35,743 nt of DNA, taken from the IMG/VR virus record IMGVR_UViG_3300027737_000006, positions 1-35,743 of that record. One strand, 5' to 3'. The stretch comes from a virus. Position numbers and translations under genes: made by a program. Numbering within the stretch: position 1 is the first letter of the stretch; each line of letters starts with the position of its first letter. The notes below the pieces were generated by a model, which worked only from the letters and a program-made list of their open reading frames with translations, made no database searches and was not told the origin of the DNA. Of the stretch, positions 33,531 through 35,743 are shown piece after piece.

Positions 33531-34264
33531 TGTTAAACGACAAAGCAATTGAACAAGTGGTTATGCAAGGAGATTTATCTAAATTAACTTCTGAACAAAA
33601 GGTATTTTACCATAAAGCAGTTTGTGATTCTTTGGGATTAAATCCATTGACGAAGCCATTTGAGTATATAACGCTCAATGGAAAACTAACACTCTACGCA
33701 AAGAAAGATTGTACAGACCAATTACGAAAGATACATGGTATTAATATTGAGATTGTATCAAGAGAAATTATCGATGACCTTTATATTGTAACCGCTAAAG
33801 CTACTTATAAGGATGGTCGATTTGACGAAGCCACTGGCGCTGTCACTATTTCTGGATTGAAAGGTGAACAAAAAGCAAATGCGACCATGAAGGCAGAGTC
33901 TAAGGCCAAGCGCCGAGTGACGCTTTCAATCTGTGGATTAGGTATCTTGGATGAATCTGATGTTCAGAGTGTGCAGTCGCGACAACCGTCTGAAGAAGCT
34001 TTTATCGATGTTTTAGACGAAGGTCATATCAAGGTATTACGAGAGCTTATCGCTGATGCTGGTACTACTGAAGAAAAGATGTGCTCCTATCTTGACATTA
34101 AGGATATCAATGATTTAACACCAGTTCAGTGGAGTAAGGTTTGTCGAAATCTAGATAATAGAATTCAGAAGCAAAAGAAGCTAGCTGAGTCGCCTATTAA
34201 TCAGGCATTTGGGACTAAAGAAGAACATTTGGCGATTGATGCGAAATTGGCGGAGGAGGAATGA
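33530..34264 (+). CDS. RecT/Bet-like single-strand annealing protein
   Basis: This encodes 244 residues from ATG 33530, with GGGGAG upstream. The sequence CDSLGLNPLTKPFEYITLNG, then LTLYAKKDCTDQLRKIHGI and the block NATMKAESKAKRRVTLSICG before LGILDESDV, follow a phage family usually annotated as recombination protein and grouped with RecT or Redbeta-like annealases. The C-terminal 75 residues form a smaller helical domain. Coupling to the RecE-like nuclease supports the role. The family link is from memory and moderate; the operon link is seen. Confidence 0.65.
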   Translation: MLNDKAIEQVVMQGDLSKLTSEQKVFYHKAVCDSLGLNPLTKPFEYITLNGKLTLYAKKDCTDQLRKIHGINIEIVSREIIDDLYIVTAKATYKDGRFDEATGAVTISGLKGEQKANATMKAESKAKRRVTLSICGLGILDESDVQSVQSRQPSEEAFIDVLDEGHIKVLRELIADAGTTEEKMCSYLDIKDINDLTPVQWSKVCRNLDNRIQKQKKLAESPINQAFGTKEEHLAIDAKLAEEE

Positions 34265-34500
34265 CTGAAGAAAGATTAGGTACGCTAACGGAAGCCAGTA
34301 AGCAAATAGACCTATTAATAAGTGGATTTACTTATTTAGAGTGCGTTTGTATTACTGGAACTTCTCTTTCGGGTGTTTATTATTCTATGTTAAGGGAATT
34401 TCCAAACCATCCCTATAAAGAGGAGCTTGAATGGTTTAAAAATAGGATAATAGAGCGAGTTACTACCACATTAGAGGGAGCAGATGATGCAGGAAATTAA
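34261..34500 (+). CDS. Small unknown protein of the recombination module
   Basis: This encodes 79 residues, with GGAGGAGG before an ATG that overlaps the previous stop. It has charged helices around a CVCITGTSLSGVYY segment with two Cys. It is probably cytosolic. No family was recognised. It shares an overlap with the following gene, so all belong to one transcript. Confidence 0.6.
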   Translation: MTEERLGTLTEASKQIDLLISGFTYLECVCITGTSLSGVYYSMLREFPNHPYKEELEWFKNRIIERVTTTLEGADDAGN

Positions 34501-34684
34501 GTACATAACTGTCACAAATGATTGCGAGACTGGAAAAGGCGTTAGTAAGAAAGACGTTCAGAAAATGAATGATGCGCTGAAAGAAGGGTATCGGATATTG
34601 TATACTTGCAATAGGTTATGTGGTGAGAATGATATGCGTCTTGCTCATGTGCTGATTAGGGATATTCCGAAGGAAAAATCGTGA
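34484..34684 (+). CDS. Small unknown protein
   Basis: This encodes 66 residues from ATG 34484 (ATG 34487 is the alternative), with AGAGGGAG upstream, overlapping its neighbours. It has a beta-alpha-beta feel: YITVTNDCET, then DVQKMNDALKEGYRILYTC, and ends HVLIRDIPKE. The composition resembles short phage single-domain proteins with a DALKEGY helix. No function is suggested by motifs. Confidence 0.6.
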   Translation: MMQEIKYITVTNDCETGKGVSKKDVQKMNDALKEGYRILYTCNRLCGENDMRLAHVLIRDIPKEKS

Positions 34685-35100
34685 AAGAAATAAGGGAAAT
34701 TAAGGGATTTGTAAGAGATTTTTGGAAAGAATCTTTCACGGACGCGCTCACAAATGAGAAAATTTTTAAAGTTATATTAAGAGTTGACCAATGTATCGAT
34801 TTGTCTGTTGATAAATATCAAGACATTTATCATAAATCATTTTTTTTTGGTAAAAAACTTAAAACTCAAGAAGAATTTGATTTAGAGCCAGATATAAAAA
34901 AGCCAACTTATGAAATCACTTTTGAATTTTTTACTTGGTTAGATAAGGTTCCAATAACTATCGCTGAGATTGAGAGAGATGATTCTATAAATTGTTATCA
35001 TGAGTTAGATTCAGGCAGAGAGGGGCAATATTATTTAAAGGCCAATTATTTTATTGTTAAGGAGGTAGGAAATGCCATTCCTCTCAAAGAGTCAGAGTAA
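34681..35100 (+). CDS. Unknown protein of the early region
   Basis: This encodes 139 residues from a GTG start (34681) that overlaps the previous stop (GTGA), with AAGGAAAAAT upstream. It is rich in aromatic and charged residues (FKVILRVDQCIDL, FFTWLDKVPITIAEIE), with no known motif. Codon use is more AT-rich than in the virion genes. The end overlaps a hidden small gene at 35072. Function not known. Confidence 0.6.
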   Translation: MKEIREIKGFVRDFWKESFTDALTNEKIFKVILRVDQCIDLSVDKYQDIYHKSFFFGKKLKTQEEFDLEPDIKKPTYEITFEFFTWLDKVPITIAEIERDDSINCYHELDSGREGQYYLKANYFIVKEVGNAIPLKESE

Positions 35101-35215
35101 GTATTTGTGGGCAACCAATCCAGAAGTAGCCAAAGAATTCGCCGAGCATACGCCGAACATTAAGGCGTTACCGGAACATGTGAAACCGAAGAGGGGTAGG
35201 AGGGGGAAGAAATGA
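35072..35215 (+). CDS. Short conserved phage protein (SKSQxKYLW type)
   Basis: This encodes 47 residues, with a perfect AAGGAGGTAGG at 35059-35069. The sequence MPFLSKSQSKYLWATNPEVA, then FAEHTPNIKALPEHV matches a small conserved pattern seen in phages and some giant viruses (SK.Q...L.A..PE.A..FA..TP....LP..V). It ends in a basic tail. Its ATG lies inside the end of the preceding gene and its stop overlaps the next start (ATGA). The pattern match, ribosome site and coupled frames support it being real. Function unknown. Confidence 0.75.
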   Translation: MPFLSKSQSKYLWATNPEVAKEFAEHTPNIKALPEHVKPKRGRRGKK

Positions 35216-35538
35216 GCATCCCAGAATCCAAAAAATGCACAATTTGTAAAGAAATTCTATCAAAAGAGTTTTTTTACCGAGCATTGAAAGATGGGAAATC
35301 ATACTTAGCTTCCAGATGTATAGAATGTTCTAAAGTACATGGAAAGCAATATCGTATCAATAATAAAGATAAAGTTAAAGCCTGGTATAGAAAGCACTAT
35401 GATATCAATAAAGACAGGATTCAGGAAAAGGTTAGAAAGTATCGCGCTGAAAATAGAGAGAAGATATGTGCGAGGAAAAGGGAGAATTATAGGGTCAAGG
35501 CGGAGAAGAAGAACTTTGAGAGTGTTGACGCGTCATGA
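35212..35538 (+). CDS. Zinc-binding basic protein, endonuclease VII-like or unknown
   Basis: This encodes 108 residues, with an ATGA overlap and AGGAGGGGGAAG upstream. Four cysteines in two pairs (Cys9-x2-Cys12 and Cys36-x2-Cys39) suggest a zinc site. The part after residue 45 is a basic helix with recurring RKY/RKH/YR units (NKDKVKAWYRKHY, KVRKYRAENREK). Recombination endonuclease VII and related HNH proteins begin similarly, but no HNH catalytic part is visible, so it may be a zinc-finger-only relative. It likely binds DNA or RNA. Confidence 0.6.
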   Translation: MSIPESKKCTICKEILSKEFFYRALKDGKSYLASRCIECSKVHGKQYRINNKDKVKAWYRKHYDINKDRIQEKVRKYRAENREKICARKRENYRVKAEKKNFESVDAS

Positions 35539-35612
35539 GTAATGAAGAAACTAGGGGAATGATAGTAATAGTTCTAGTATTGGTAGCCATGATGATTATA
35601 GTTCATGCGTAA
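35535..35612 (+). CDS. Tiny membrane protein, 25 residues
   Basis: It starts at ATG 35535 within ATGA of the previous gene and ends at 35612. A charged N-terminus (MSNEETRG) precedes one hydrophobic span (MIVIVLVLVAMMIIVHA). The size is at the limit of what can be called from sequence. Translational coupling and the clean membrane pattern favour a real product. Function unknown. Confidence 0.45.
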   Translation: MSNEETRGMIVIVLVLVAMMIIVHA

Positions 35613-35624
35613 TTTTCTTATCTC

Positions 35625-35743
35625 CTACACAATCGGTTTCGGCTCCATCCTATCCTTAATCCCTTCAATTAAATCGAAGTTTTTAGCTTTAAATTTAATC
35701 CATTCGGATTGACATCTTTCTTGGTCATAGTTAGTGCTTTCGA
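35625..35743 (-). CDS. C-terminal end of a minus-strand gene (partial)
   Basis: An open minus-strand frame runs from the window edge to a TAG at 35625-35627, giving 38 residues that end in FDLIEGIKDRMEPKPIV. The composition (Glu, Lys, Phe, Trp) looks like real coding. It converges on the small membrane gene with a 12-base gap and no terminator visible. Its start lies outside the window, so no function can be suggested. Confidence 0.5.
   Translation of the reverse strand, partial: ESTNYDQERCQSEWIKFKAKNFDLIEGIKDRMEPKPIV

Overview
The window is part of a double-stranded DNA tailed bacteriophage genome with a podovirus-like (short-tailed) virion gene set, or a prophage or phage-plasmid of that type. 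The evidence is a long co-directional block of virion genes: an 830-residue portal, a scaffold, an HK97-fold-type capsid protein, two head-tail adaptor-like proteins, a P22 gp10-like nozzle protein, four large ejection-type proteins and several fibres. There is no tape-measure, sheath or tail-tube gene. Genes are tightly packed with ATGA, TAATG and GTGA overlaps. No tRNA, integrase, insertion sequence or CRISPR array was seen. The host cannot be named from this sequence. One parS-like palindrome matches the bacterial chromosomal ParB site, and GATC is almost absent, which suggests a host or history in which that tetranucleotide is costly.

Layout. (1) 1-1208: the 3' end of a gene that may be the large terminase, then three very small genes, two of them single-span membrane proteins. 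(2) 1271-8077: head assembly with portal, a His/Lys/Ala-rich protein with three amphipathic repeats, a lipase-like alpha/beta hydrolase, small basic and helical proteins, a GroES-like protein, the scaffold and a conserved phage protein. (3) 8078-8458: a gene-free control region with two rho-independent terminators, a sigma70-like promoter and a strikingly structured leader RNA. (4) 8459-14790: decoration-like protein, major capsid protein, a 1008-residue fibre and small virion-associated genes. (5) 14803-23488: adaptor with a discoidin-like insertion, a 1185-residue fibre with about 40 YadA-head-like repeats, small fibre-tip-like proteins, a second adaptor and the nozzle. (6) 23500-30209: a His/Gly-rich protein, a parS-like site and four ejection-type proteins. 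(7) 30206-31930: a further fibre. (8) 31896-35743: a short minus-strand gene, a tandem ribbon-helix-helix protein, a RecE-like exonuclease, a RecT-like annealing protein, small unknown genes and the end of another minus-strand gene.

How the parts fit. Regions 2 to 7 build the particle: scaffold and portal nucleate the capsid, the 8247 promoter gives the capsid genes their own transcription, the adaptors and nozzle form the tail, and the 24-30 kb proteins are probably ejected with the DNA. Region 8 looks like a separately controlled recombination module. The most unusual items are the parS-like palindrome, the GATC depletion, the paired-pseudoknot-like leader before the capsid genes, and a possible membrane-attack set of lipase plus amphipathic-repeat protein encoded within the virion operon.
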